Below, piece after piece: positions 23,327 through 35,009 of a stretch of DNA of 64,000 nt. Both the position numbers and the translations under genes were made by a program. Source of the DNA: Crocodylus rhombifer (taxonomy: Eukaryota; Chordata; Crocodylia; Crocodylidae); NCBI GenBank assembly GCA_038503035.1, contig JAVSML010021647.1:66794-130793 (forward strand), given 5' to 3'. The notes below the pieces were generated by a model. The model was not told the origin of the DNA. It did not search any database and saw only the letters and a program-made list of their open reading frames with translations. The stretch's first letter is position 1. The number at the start of each line of letters is the position of its first letter.

Positions 23327-24385
23327 GTGGACTACATGGTTGACACGGTATCCCACCCCATACTGGTGAACAAGTTAAGGGGCTGTGACTTGGATGACTG
23401 CACAGTCCGGTGGGTGGAGAATTGGCTGGAGGGTCGCACCCAGAGAGTCGTGGTGGATGGGTCGGTTTCGACCTGGAAGAGTGTGGGCAGTGGGGTCCCG
23501 CAGGGCTCGGTGCTTGGACCGATACTCTTTAATGTCTTCATCAGCGACTTGGACGAGGGGGTGAAATGTACTCTGTCCAAGTTTGCAGATGACACTAAGC
23601 TATGGGGCGAAGTGGACACGCCGGAGGGCAGGGAACAGCTGCAAGCAGACCTGGACAGGTTAGACAAGTGGGCAGAAAACAACAGAATGCAGTTCAACAA
23701 GGAGAAATGCAAAGTGCTGCATCTAGGGAGGAAAAATGTCCAGCACACCTACAGCCTAGGAAATGACCTGCTGGGTGGCACGGAAGTGGAAAGGGATCTT
23801 GGAGTCCTAGTGGACTCCAAGATGAACATGAGTCGGCAGTGTGACGAAACCATCAGAAAAGCCAATGGCACTTTATCGTGCATCAGCAGATGCATGACAA
23901 ATAGGTCCAAGGAGGTGATACTTCCCCTCTATCGGGCGCTGGTCAGACCGCAGCTGGAGTACTGCGTGCAATTCTGGGCGCCGCACTTCAAGAAGGATGC
24001 GGATAACCTGGAGAGGGTCCAGAGAAGGGCCACTCGTATGGTTAAGGGCCTGCAGGCCAAGCCCTATGAGGAGAGATTAGAGAAACTGGACCTTTTCAGC
24101 CTCCGCAAGAGAAGGTTGAGAGGCGACCTGGTGGCTGCCTATAAGTTCGTCAGGGGGGCACAGAAGGGAATTGGTGAGTATTTATTCACCAAGGCGCCCC
24201 CGGGGGTTACAAGAAATAATGGCCACAAGCTAGAGGAGAGCAGATTTAGATTAGATATTAGGAGGAACTTCTTCACAGTTCGAGTGGCCAAGGTCTGGAA
24301 CGGGCTCCCAAGGGAGGTGGTGCTCTCCCCTACCCTGGGGGTATTCAAGAGAAGGTTGGATGTGTATCTAGCTGGGGTAATGTAG
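23327..24385 (+). CDS. CR1 ORF2 partial reverse transcriptase and C-terminus (copy e)
   Basis: 352 codons without a stop; the CR1 portion begins at 23337, so the first few residues come from the host repeat. It contains RVVVDGSVSTWK, SGVPQGSVLGPILFNVFISDLDEG, motif C F-A-D-D near residue 85, the DLGVLVDSKMNMS block, RPQLEYCVQFWAPHFKKD, ERVQRRATRMV, LFSLRKRRLRGDLVAAYKFV, FFTVRVAKVWNGLP and the end LGVFKRRLDVYLAGVM. Endonuclease, linker and motif A aspartate strand are missing by truncation, so it cannot be active alone. The intact frame indicates a fairly recent insertion. Confidence 0.92.
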   Translation: MDYMVDTVSHPILVNKLRGCDLDDCTVRWVENWLEGRTQRVVVDGSVSTWKSVGSGVPQGSVLGPILFNVFISDLDEGVKCTLSKFADDTKLWGEVDTPEGREQLQADLDRLDKWAENNRMQFNKEKCKVLHLGRKNVQHTYSLGNDLLGGTEVERDLGVLVDSKMNMSRQCDETIRKANGTLSCISRCMTNRSKEVILPLYRALVRPQLEYCVQFWAPHFKKDADNLERVQRRATRMVKGLQAKPYEERLEKLDLFSLRKRRLRGDLVAAYKFVRGAQKGIGEYLFTKAPPGVTRNNGHKLEESRFRLDIRRNFFTVRVAKVWNGLPREVVLSPTLGVFKRRLDVYLAGVM

Positions 24386-24479
24386 GCCCAGCACTCTTTC
24401 CTGCTTATGCAGGGGGTCGGACTCGATGATCTATTGAGGTCCCTTCCGACCCTAGCATCTATGAATCTATGAATCTATG
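23337..24479 (+). mobile_element. CR1 retrotransposon, 5'-truncated, well preserved (copy e)
   Basis: The insertion starts in RT motif A (...DTVSHPILVNKL) and ends with the full CR1 3' end: gaggtcccttccgaccctag and three copies of the 8-bp unit ctatgaat at 24456-24479. The flanks join as gtggactaca / tcccagag. The other copy of the host repeat reads gtggactacaaatcccagag on the equivalent strand, which shows the empty site. There is no clear target duplication; the two A bases at the site are not retained. Confidence 0.95.
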
Positions 24480-24768
24480 TCCCAGAGGCATCTGGAAGCA
24501 GGAAGAGGAGAGGATGAGCAACCCTGCAGAGTCCTGCTGTTGTAATTCTGGACTGCAAATCCCAGAGACCTCAAGGGTAGCAGGAAGAAGTGAATACCTA
24601 GCCAGACAGCTATGCTTTAGTACCCCTCAGATTCTGGTCTGAGCCACTGCAGGTATGTGGCTGCATTCCCTGAATCAAAGTTTTCAAATGAATTTGTGCA
24701 TTTTAGATTAACCTACAAAGACTGAATTGATTCAGCCTCTGGCTGTTTCACTGTCTATTCCTAGCCTT

Positions 24769-27700
24769 GAAGGAAGGCTTTGTTAGAAGAATCTAAACAT
24801 TGGTACAACTGAAAAAGTAAGAGGATAGTTTTTAGTTGACATTTAGTTGATGATGTGGGCCAGGAGTAAGGTTTACATGTAATAAGAAAGGGTTGGGATG
24901 GAGGAAACAGAGGTGAATTGTGAAGGTTGTTTTAAAAGAAAAAACTACAGAAGAAATCTTCAGAAAGTTCTGGATGTTTGATTCAGTTTCAACATGCACA
25001 CAAAATATCAGACAGTCCTTCAGCGCCTAATAGAAATTGTATGTTAATGGACTCTCACAAGATATTCAATACTCTTGTTTTTGGCTAAGTTTAGTCACCA
25101 TGAGAAGTATTTTTTCTTGGAGAAAATCAGAAATTCAGAGGAAAATATGAAATTGATATTTTTCATCTTAATAAAATAGTCAAGTTGAGTGAAGAGTTAA
25201 ATAATCCCTTCTCAGCACATGTTTTCATAGAATTGTTTTCATTCCTGTTCAAAAAACAAGTAGTGTGACTGGAAGGTCGTTGCGGGACTGTGACTAGGGC
25301 ATAAGCCCTGGATGCTGCCTCTGTTGTTGGGGAGTATGTACAAAAATAGCTCTGACTGATCATGCTATTGTACTTATCACCACTGTAGCCAGTTCTGCCT
25401 TGTGCATTATGGGCATGGCTTCAGGTTTTTGTGAAGGTGGGGTGCAGAAGCAGCAACCTGCATTGTAGAGGTGATGTCCTCAACCCCCCTCAGCTGCCCC
25501 CAACCTCCAGGAGGGCAGATAGCACTTTGAGAACATGAACAGGGTTTTTTTTTTCCTAATCTGCAAATTAGGTAAGAATCTTGTGCCGCTCCCCACCCTT
25601 GATGCTCAGCCCTTCCCCCTCCATGCTTAGCAGCATGTCCCTTCCTGTCTCATTCACATCTTTCTACATCTGCTGCTGTTACCACGCCTAGTTGAGCAAT
25701 GAGAGGAAGGGCTTGAGAGCCATTCCTGCCCCACACCAGCCGGGCTCAGGAGGGGACAGCAGAACCTGCAGCAGCCAGGTTCTTCAACTCTGCCCAGTCA
25801 CTGCCAGCCTGGCAGCAAGCACCAAGTGGGGGATCTCACCCACTTCCCCTAATGAGCCAGGCTGTAGCAGTTTTGGAACCAGTCCACTTCTGTAACATGA
25901 ATTGGAAGAGCTCTGGTTAGGAAGGGTTGTGAAGGAGGGATACCAGAGGTGCTGTAGCTGGGCTCAGCAGGAGACACCAGAGGCAGTAGTGGGTGGGTTC
26001 CCTGGCCCCAGGTTTGCTCCTGAGCTGGCAGGGAATACCTGGGGGAGGAGGAATCTGCCCAGGGCAGCAGCAGGTCAGATGAATGTTAGGGGAGGGGGCA
26101 TGCTGCTGTGGACAGGGAAGGGGTGCTGGCAGTTGTGGGGAGGAGAGGTGAGGTCCTTATCTGATTTGGGGACTTAAAAAAAGTCCCTGCTGCTGCTCCT
26201 GCAGCATGGTCAAAAAGATGGGTATGTCCATGACACTGAACCTTCTCTAGATCCACCCCTGATTGTGGCTGCCGCAGGTGTGGAGCTTCTCTGCTATGCC
26301 TCTGCAAAAAGTATCCCTGTGTACCCACAAAAATTCAGTGTACTGCATCTTCCAAAAATAACAAACCAAACCAAAACCCAAACCTTTAATGGAAAGACCC
26401 TAATTGTACTGAGAATGCTGTCCTGGGTGGACAGAGCTGGCAATATCACTTAAGATTACAACAAAATATTACATTTAAATGATCTGTAAATAGTATAAAA
26501 ATTATTCCTGAGATACTGTGTATTAAGACCCTATTGCTATAATTTCTCAGTATCTATATGTTATGGGTGTCAGTTAGTTCACTTCAATGTATATTTATTT
26601 TTTGTTAATGTTATAACTTGAGTAATTCAGAAGGATGAAAAGGGTGCTTGGTTTTATCCCTAAATGTCAACCATTTAAGTGCTTTGACTTTTATTTTCTA
26701 TTTGCTTTGGTCAGTGTAAATTTCTATGGGTTTTGCTGGTTGGGGGAAGGGGATTTGAGGATGTGTAGTTCTTGGTTATTAATATTTGACTTTGTTAGTG
26801 CTAGCTGTTTACCGTATGGCTTCTGGAAAAAAAAGTAGGAAGTATTAGGTTGCAGTCCTTAAAATATACAATGTGTGGGATCATTCCTTGTGCCTGAAGA
26901 TGCTCTGCTGCTTCATTTAAACTCTGCACTGTCACTTGGATGTTTTTGTTTCTTTTTCATACCAGTTAAAGTTTTACTTTATTACTTTAAGGCTTACTAT
27001 GGTTAATATATTTGAGCACCCAGATGTGTTGACAAAAATGTCATATACTTTACACTTGCTGAGCTGAAAAAGACATCATATTATCAGAGTAGAAATTAGG
27101 TTGGTGGGTTCTCTTCCTCCTCCTGGCGTTTTTTTGTGACTCAAGGGTGGCATGGCAATGTTTATAAAAGTAGATGTATTCATGGATTTTAAGGGACCTG
27201 AGCAGCTGGAGTAAGATGGGAGTTAGGCACCTATGTCCATTTAGGCAGAACAGAATTCAGCCCTGGATACCATGCATGCTTACCCTGTTGCTGGATTGTG
27301 TCCTCAAGGAAAAGACTATTGCTGAGAAAGAAATAGTGGGACAGTTTTGTAGTCTTTAAATCAAAGCTTTTTTTCCCCTTCCCACAGGAATTTTGTCAGA
27401 GTAAAGACTGAGTAAGGACTCCAGGCCTAGGCCCGCAGATAATATTAATGTCCACTTAATATAGAGGACCCAGTATACCTGGTAGGGTGTGAAATTCATT
27501 TATTTAAGAAGTGACCTTAGCTTACAGAGAATTGAAGCTGCATGGCTTGTTTTTTTACACAAGATAGGAAAACTTAGATTGTGTGCAATATAGTATGATG
27601 ATATTTTGTAATACAAAAATTAGTTTACAATCAAATGCTTTTTGTAGTAACAGAATCATTCATTACCTCCATTTGCATGGGAAACTAGCAGTCACAGGTA

Positions 27701-29079
27701 TCTTCTCCTCCAGAGTTTTTTGGTTTTCCCAGTTTCACTTTCCAGGTTTGGATGATCAAACAGCTCTAAGTTCGGGATCATCCATATCCAGAAATTAATT
27801 CAAGTCTTTTTGTATAATTTAAATTGGAGACTTTTCTTCCTGTTCAGTTTAGCATTTGTTTGGTGAAACAAGCATCTGCAAAAGAAAGAGACATCCCCAT
27901 GTCAAGGTTATTAGAGATGTTTTGAACTGCTGCAGTGGTGTTAGCGTTTCTTTGGTAAGAGGGGAATTACTTGTATAGTACAGTGTGTAGTTCCAATGGG
28001 CAGCCACTGGATGTCAGCAGAAATGTGAAACCATTACAGGAATGTATTATGATTCAGTTTCTTCTCTCTGTATATTCTAGTGATGCATATTCTGTTTATA
28101 ACACTACTGACAAGAAAATACTGGGTGATCTTCTCTGCTGTGAAGAGTGATTGAAGTACTTTTGTAACTGGACAAAATTTCAAGCTTGGATTGAAGAATA
28201 AAACACTTTTAAATTGTATCCCTCTTTTACCTTCATACTGTAGAACCAATTTTCAGTTAGTTTTCAACAACAGGCCAATTAGTCCAATATGGTGTCTGAG
28301 TTTGCAAAAAAAGATACATTTTGTCCTGTTCTACTTTTCATTTCAGGTTTTGCTAGGGATGAATATATATATATTTTTGCAATGAAAACCGGAACATGCA
28401 TCTTTTTTGCAAACTTGAAAGTTGGGCCACTGGCATTTGCAATTTTTCCAGTAAAACTGAATTGAAGATGACTGTTGACAATTTTACTGGCTTTTTAAAC
28501 TGATAAGAACATATTTAAAATGTTGTTAGTAAATGTTAACAATCATAGAATTATTTACATGTCCTTGTACAACGGGAAAATAATATAGGACCCCATACAT
28601 GGTAGCTGCATGGTACATAGTAGGTATTTGTTCATACAGTCTAAAAACATTCAGTTAGATATGCAGCCTATGTTAGCCTGGGGTAAAGGAGGTTAAGAAG
28701 TTGCAGTGCAACACTAATAGGAAGAGAAGTAATGGTAACTTAATTGGTGCAGTGCTGTAAGGTGGCAAGGCATTCTTAGATAATAGATTTAGTATGTGGT
28801 ATACAATTGCTGGGGTAGCTCAGATGGAGTCCTGTGCCACTTCCTGACCTCTCCTAGCCCCACATGACAAGTTCAGGCTCCACACCGCCCAGCATACCTG
28901 ATTTAGTTTGCAGGGCCATATTATCTGGCCCTCAGGGCTCCCCAGAAGTCTGGAAATCAAGCAGTGGAGAAGCAGTGCCACCACTCCCCCACCACCAAAT
29001 TTCTGGACCTGTGGGGAGCCCTGTGGGCCAGATGACATAGTGCTAGGGGCCAGTTCTGGGAATGAGCACTCCGGGTTAA
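24769..29079. other. Intergenic DNA, one GC-rich patch
   Basis: Mostly AT-rich with no gene. About 25440-26260 is GC-richer and ends gatctagatccacccctg-like (reverse complement begins caggggtggatctaga), reminiscent of a hAT end. I could not find a convincing left end. About 28805-29060 has a ctggggtagctcagatgg start like a Pol III A box, but no B box follows at the expected spacing. Confidence 0.5.
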
Positions 29080-29880
29080 AGGCATAAAAAGTCTTTGCTG
29101 ATTAATGGCATATATGGGAGTGGTTCAGTCCATCCCCTCGGTCTGTCCTCTGGCCAGTGGTCTTGGGTGGCTTGGGTCTGGGTTGATGATGGCTTGTAAC
29201 ATGGGTCTTGGGTCTGTGGTTGGTGATGGCTTGTGGCATGCTCGATATCCATGTCTCTCAACCATCAGACAGTATGGGATATCATGAGGCACCTTGTCAG
29301 TTTTACATAGCAGGGGGGTCACGTCATGCTTTTGTTACTCAGGTTGCATGTGGTGTCACATCATAACTTTTTTCCCTTTGGGTATCAGACAGGGGTCTAT
29401 ATTTGGACAGCTTTCATGCCTGGGCTTTGGTGAAAGCCTAGCACTGGTTCTAAAATGGGAAGGTCTTGTTGATCATCAGGAACTTTTTGTTGTCCTTATC
29501 CATTACAATGATGTCTGGACACAGTTGGCTTTTACATCCGGAAACGGCATGTTTTATGGTTAGTGTCCTGACTATGGCCACCACCAGCCAAGATGGCCTT
29601 CACCTGCCTGTCCTGGATTCCACTGCAATGTAGTTGCCATGCTCTCAGGTGGTGCTTGCAGTTGCACAGGCTGTGGAGCAGGATCTTACTCTCATACCTG
29701 CACTTGTGGCACCTCTTGTCTCAGTGACTGTAGTGGGTGGCACCATTGAGAGAAAGGCAGCTGAGACAGGTCTGATAGATGAAGTGCAAGTCTGCAGTGT
29801 GTGTGAATTTTCCATGGGACATGACTCTACAGAGCCCAAAGAAGGACCCCCCATTCATCATCCTTTTGCACCATGACAAG
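29080..29880 (-). mobile_element. R2-type retrotransposon relic, C-terminal endonuclease end
   Basis: Minus-strand conceptual translation, in broken frames. At about 29714-29660 it shows C-H-K-C, eight residues, H, four residues, C, the CX2C-X8-HX4C finger that precedes the restriction-like endonuclease of R2-clade elements. It is followed by LRAWQL and a QDRQVKAI-like block. At about 29528-29455 comes C-P-D-I-I-V-M-D-K-D-N-K-K-F, matching the R/K-P-D-(x)n-D endonuclease core, then a strand ending TFPF (tttgga-type VPFEN position hit by a stop). At about 29440-29380 the KY-PL-D-T block of the C-terminal domain follows. Several stops and frameshifts show an old, inactive copy. The upstream RT is not visible. 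Confidence 0.6.
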
Positions 29881-30086
29881 TTGTCCCATGTTGACTTGAA
29901 TTTAAAAAAATCCAAAGCTTAGAGGTACTTGAACTAGAGTGATTTAACTGGAATGCTGTGAAGATAATATAGTATTTCTAATCTGGATAAAGCCCTTTCA
30001 AATAAAAAAAACCCTTCATATTTGGGCTTTTAGTAAATGCCCACCCTAAAAACAAAGCCTGATGTCTTCAGAATGGTGTTGTAAGA

Positions 30087-30521
30087 CAAGGCTGTACAAC
30101 TTCAGAGGACCTGGGGGCCATACACTGCACAGGTCATAAGCCACACACCACATGGGTTGCTCCTCAAGACAACCACCACATCCAATCCCAGTGCCATGGG
30201 AGAAGTGTGAGCCCCTTACTGCTGCTGCACGAGCCCCCCTGCTACCACCACCATGCAGGTGATCCCTACCTGCTGCACAAATCCACCCTCACTCCTACCA
30301 CCATGTGAATGATTACCTTTCTTCTACTTCAGTGGAAGCAGTCTGAGCTCCCTGTCCAAGAGTCCTCACTAGCTCTAGTGCATGGGCAACAAGCTCACTG
30401 GCTTCCTGCCATGCTGCCTCGCAATGGGAGCAGCAATGGCTGGGCAGAAGCTGGGGAGGTCCACACATTAACTTCTCATGGGTTGTATCCAGCCTACAGG
30501 CCACCAGTAGACTCTGCCTTG
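30087..30521. mobile_element. hAT-like non-autonomous element, second copy of the 13358 family
   Basis: The left end CAAGGCTGTACAAC and the right end, reverse complement CAAGGCAGAGTCTAC, are variants of the CAGGGCTGTCCAA ends at 13358/17580. The interior shares gagcccc, ccatgcagg.gat, ctagtgcatggg and cacattaacttctcatgg with the right part of that element. The flanks are TTGTAAGA and CTCTAGGA, only 5 of 8 matching, so this copy is older or its ends have moved. Confidence 0.6.
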
Positions 30522-30529
30522 CTCTAGGA

Positions 30530-32642
30530 GTTATATTGTTTTGAGTAAAACAGTGACTCCCCATTATTTCAAATAACTTAATTATGCTGAAAATGTAAAG
30601 TTAACATTTTATAGATGCATATTTGTGTGGACTTACTTGTTTACACCAGAAACAGAAATAATAAAATAAAGCCCGAAAGCATATTTCTGTGGCTCTTTTG
30701 GTCCAGGAAAAAAAAAGATCAGACAGAAAGCAGATACAACTCAATAAATATCAAACAGTGCCACAGAAATCTTTAATAATGTATTCTGCCACTTCATCTC
30801 CAAACCAAAGCACTTCACAGGTTCTAAACATATGATTCAATGCCCTCTGTTCAAGAAGAAAATCCTGTGAGCTACTAAGCATTTTTAATGCCTACTGACT
30901 TTAATAGGAGTTGAGGGTGCCCGGCTCTCTACTGTTTCAGGCCATAATGTTCTAAAACCAACCTTTTCAAGAACATTGGAATGCATTTAGAAAGAAAAAT
31001 ATACAAGTACCCATGATGGAGTTTGTCCAGAACACCTAAGACAGCACCCAGAGAATTATTCATTAATAGCAACAAAGTACTAGCTCATGTGTCACTTTGC
31101 AGAACAGCCTGGATTGAAATAACTGTACTTTACATATACTTAACAGAAATGCACCAATTTACTCTTTTCCTTCTTTTCCTCCCCTTCCACTGCCCTTTAT
31201 GGTGTGAGGGGGTCATTTTAATTCTACTCAGAATTACTTCTCTAAAAACACTGGTAATTTTGACAAAGGCATTGCACTTTACTGTAGAGACATCCAGTAA
31301 GCTATACAACTAAGGTTATGAGAGAACAGCAGCCATAATTCCATTGTTTTCATTTGCATACAAACTGTCAGCTCAAAAGCAAACATTTCTTATCACTGTG
31401 AAATATCTAAAATGGGTCCATCCCTAACACTTTTAAGTCTGTGGTTTTGGGGTTTGTTTTTTTTTATCCACAACTAAAAAGAAAAAAAAAGAAAAGAAAA
31501 AGGAAAAATAATCCTCAAAGCTGCAATTCAGAACTCACTCAAAATAAATTCTCCAAATGGCACAAAGAAAATGTTTCCATTTTTAATAATTATTTGTAAT
31601 ACCCTCAATCAGGGATCTGGGTCCTTCTGTACTAGGTGCTACACAAATGAATAAAAGCTCAGAGGGCTCAAAAGTAAGCATGACAAAAATAGGGAAAAAT
31701 ACCAAACTGCAAGGATGAAAAAATAAACACATTTTTGGGATTATAAACAACCTCAGATTGCTACCTGCCCAGTTTTGTGGTGCGAAAAGTAACTTAGCAG
31801 AGTTGAAAGTTTCAGGGTTTCATGGGAAGCCTTACCTACATGTTAGAAGTTAAAAGCATGAGGATGATTTATTCACAGACTTCCTATAATGAACCCCATT
31901 GGTATGTCTGTAACAATAATATATAGCAGGTTAAAAACCAAATATTGATCACATCTGAACTGTGCAAGTGGGTCATTTTACCTTGTTGGTTTCTTTGGGA
32001 GAGTTCACTTCTTTGTGAGCTCCTCAGCCAGTTCTCCAAAGCAAAGTCCAGTCTTTAAGCAAACAATCAAACAAAACAAAATCCTGTACCCTTTCCCAGT
32101 CACTTAAGAGACTCTGGCCTCTTCAACAGAGCTGGTTTCTTCTTGCAGTAAGCTGTTACCTTCACTGGTTGCTTTGTAGCTTGCGTGATTGAAGCAAGCA
32201 ATCATGATCTCAGGCTCCCTCTGCACTGGCAAGTAGCATGCTCCTGTGGGCGGTCTTTTCCTAGGGGTCCTAACTGCAGGGGTATACCATGCACCCCTGA
32301 GGATGGGAGCACACAGCAGACCCCATGGTTTGCTGCTGAGACTGGGATCCCAGGTCAGCTGCAGACTCTCAGCTGTGGGAGCACATGCTACATCCCCATG
32401 ACTGGCAGACCCAACAGCTGACAGGGCTCCCAGTCCTGGGAGCACATCTGGCCACATGTTCACAATTATTGGCATGACAGGAACCAGGTCAAAGTTGTTC
32501 CACATTTTTTGTGGAATAACTTTGTGGCTTAGTCCTCATTTTATTATCGAACATGGGAACAGATGCTTTTTAACATAAATAAAACACCCTTTCTATCACC
32601 CTTTTAAGACAATGGGACTGAAACTTGCAGTTTCGTGTGTAG
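30530..32642. other. Intergenic DNA with ancient repeat scraps
   Basis: AT-rich. About 31590-31720 resembles a very old amniote interspersed repeat end (ggatctgggtccttctgtac / taggtgctacacaaatgaat). A poly-T then A/G-rich run lies at about 31455-31510. About 32200-32480 is GC-richer with a repeated ctgggagcacat word, otherwise unassigned. No gene. Confidence 0.5.
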
Positions 32643-32645
32643 TTA

Positions 32646-33280
32646 GGGCCTTGTTACACCTTACACTGTGAGTTCCCAAATGTTAATCAGTGTAAGTGCT
32701 AGCTGGAGTCTGGAGTAGTCCTACATTTAGGCCAGAAGAGGCATGGAGGACTGAGAGGTAAGAATCCCCCTCCCCCACATTCCCCCCTTCCCCTCTGTCC
32801 CCTGTCCCTCAGGGAGGATCCCCCCCCTGCACCTGGGACTCCCATCCTGCCTATGGGGTTCCCCCCCACAACCCTCCTGCCTCCTTCCTGCTTACTATTG
32901 GCTGCCCATGTTATCTGTCCCAGAAGAGCAGGCAGGGAAGGGTCAGCTAGACGTTGCTACCGCTGCTGGGCAGCCGCTCATCTCTGGGCTAAGTCTGGCC
33001 CAGAGTTCAGAAGTTGCAGCAGTGATGGCTGAGCAGGCAAGTTAACTTTTCTCTGCCTTCTCCTCAGGACAGACAGCACAGGCAGCCACAAGTGCATGGG
33101 GGTGGGCAGTGAGCTGGAATCTGGGGTGCTGGAAAGGGTATGGGAGCAATGGACCTAATCTGAGCCAGTGGGGGAGGGGGCAGGTAGTGTGTTTATACTA
33201 AGGTAACTCAAGATGGGCAATGCAGATCAGAGGTAATCTTGCTTCGGAGTGGTGTAACTTTAAAGCAGAACAACAAGCCC
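32646..33280. mobile_element. PIF/Harbinger-like miniature element
   Basis: Flanked by TTA on both sides (32643-32645 and 33281-33283), the usual target duplication of PIF/Harbinger transposons. The left end GGGCCTTGTTACAC and the right end, reverse complement GGGCTTGTTGTTCTG, are imperfect terminal inverted repeats. The interior (32760-33190) is C/G-rich with no transposase. Crocodilians carry a Harbinger-like MITE named Chompy; whether this is that family cannot be told from the sequence alone. Confidence 0.55.
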
Positions 33281-33283
33281 TTA

Positions 33284-33804
33284 AAACTAGTGCAGACAAT
33301 CCAGGGGTTAAGAGCTCCTGGAGCTGCCCAAAATTACTGTGTAACAAAGCCTTTTCTCTCAATAAATTAACACTTTCAATAATAAAAACAGAAATTGTCC
33401 CAAATTAGATCCTTCCATCCAACACTCTAAAACTTAATGAAGTTTTGAGAGAACTCTGATGTTGAATTCTATAGATCTGAGTTGTGAGCTACATTTGTGA
33501 AAAGTGCTACCAAATCATCATAACAGCATTTCCACACTGGAGCAGATATGACTTAGGATCATTTTGCTGCAACACCAGATGAATGTGTGGAATGTGTTAT
33601 GGACTCAAACTGAAGGCTCTTCCATGTCAACCTGGGTATAAGCATGTACATGGTCATTTTGACTGGGTAGTCAAAGATGTCTAAATAAATCATTAGCCTA
33701 ATCACTCTCTTGTGCATCACTGGTTATAGAAAGAGTTGTCCCTTAACCATATTAGCCCAGTGGGCTGTTCATCTTTGACTTGACTTAGGTCCAACATTAT
33801 AGAC
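33284..33804. other. Intergenic DNA
   Basis: AT-rich, no supportable gene or repeat. Confidence 0.5.
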
Positions 33805-33807
33805 AGT

Positions 33808-34750
33808 GGGCATGACTACGTGGGCACCCTTAAAGTGAAGTAAGGCAATTAACGTCACATTAGTCACCATATTTAAGGTGCATTAAGGATGGGCCTACAT
33901 GCACCTGTCCTTTATGCACCTTAAATATAGTGACTTGGGGTGATCTAGCACTAAATTGATACCTGCATAAAGCAGGTATCAAATTTAGGCCTGATTAGTT
34001 AAGACACCATAACCCACGTGTACACGTGGTACCGTACCTTAATGCTACGTCATCTACTCCTGCCACAGCTGAGCCCATGGTGCTGTGCACTTCTGCCCAG
34101 TGCCACCAGGAAGTAAAAGTAGTGAGTGCTTTTGCAGCTGCTAGTATCTCTCCCATCCCGAGGCAGGGGTTCCTAGCCAGGCAACATGGGTCGGGGCTTG
34201 GTGCCCAGCCTGCCCAGGGTGAGCCAAGAAGAGCCCCTAGGAATGTTTTGCCAGTAGGGAAGCCAGGCACTTGCCTGAGGCAGAAATGCCTATAGCAGGG
34301 AAAGCTGCACCAGGTGCTGGGGTCAGATGCAGTCCCAGCCCTCCCTCTCAGATGGGAGCCCCAGTGCTGACTTCTAAGAGTGCTTGAATCCTGGGCAGGC
34401 AGTCTCACCACTGTAGGGGCTACATTGCCAAGCCAGCAACTCTGCACCTCTGCCTCAGGGTGGGAGAGATGCTACCAGCTGCAAATTCACCCACCGCTTT
34501 TACTTCCTGGCAGTGCTGTTCTCATCTGCTGGGGAGGGAGGAACAGGGGGAGTGGGTTAGAGCCACACCATGAGGGGAGCTGTCCAGAGTGCTAACCAGG
34601 GCTGGCTGCAAAGCTGCGTTAAGGTGCCTTAAGGTGTCCACATGTCTATGTGTAGATGTGTCCAGGTGTGCTCCTAAATCACCTTAATGTACCTTAGCAC
34701 ATTAAGCACATTAAGTTTAGGTGTGCATAAATTCATGTGTAGACTTGCCC
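33808..34750. mobile_element. Palindromic-ended DNA element
   Basis: The left end GGGCATGACTACGTG and the right end, reverse complement GGGCAAGTCTACACATG, form imperfect inverted repeats flanked by AGT on both sides (33805-33807 and 34751-34753). The outer 150-200 bp each side are rich in taaggtgcattaag / cttaaggtg words in inverse orientation. The centre (34060-34600) is GC-rich and includes no long frame with a known domain. Related ends occur at 34754, 44384 and 62994. The class is uncertain: 3-bp duplications suggest Harbinger or a relative. Confidence 0.55.
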
Positions 34751-34753
34751 AGT

Positions 34754-35009
34754 GGATGCACCTACAGGAGATGCTACTGCACAGTGGTTACTGCACATTA
34801 ATTCAGTACTTATAGAATCAAGTATGAAATAAATGCACAGTTACTGGAGTTACTTCACAGTAGCATTGATGAATGCCTTTTAAGTGATAATACTGTGCAG
34901 TAGCCTAATAATACTGAGTGGTAGCATATTAGCACTGTTGATGCAGTGACATGCTATTACGCAGTATTATTTGCTTACTCTGCAGTTCGTGTCTCATGTA
35001 GACATGCCC
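34754..35009. mobile_element. Short palindromic miniature element abutting the previous one
   Basis: The left end GGATGCACCTACAGG and the right end, reverse complement GGGCATGTCTACATGAG, resemble the ends of the 33808 element. The inside has inverted words actgcacagt/actgtgcagt and agcattgatg/..atgctatta. It begins only three bases after the previous element stops, so the two share the AGT between them. Non-coding. Confidence 0.5.

Larger units (their letters stand above)
22895..24768 (+). mobile_element. Long non-coding repeat, copy A (split by a CR1)
   Basis: The left part (22895-23336) and right part (24480-24768) are homologous, in opposite orientation, to 49201-50563. Shared blocks are gttgaatgtagt.tcagactta, aaaccagttta, the GC-rich tgctttgcagccctgggctg segment, the cttcctgctt-rich part and the terminal gaattcagtcttt region. 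The right end, reverse-complemented, is aaggctaggaatagacagtg, matching the agggctaggtgcagacagtc end of the other copy. The two ends suggest a hAT-like non-autonomous element, but I cannot see a clean duplication at copy A. No open frame is conserved between the copies. Confidence 0.65.

Noticed and set aside
25440..26265. Possible further hAT-like element ending in ccacccctg
   Set aside because: One plausible end only; the best candidate left end and flanking 8-mer matched poorly.
28805..28840. ctggggtagctcagatgg resembling the start of a tRNA gene
   Set aside because: There is no B box at the right distance and no cloverleaf can be drawn.
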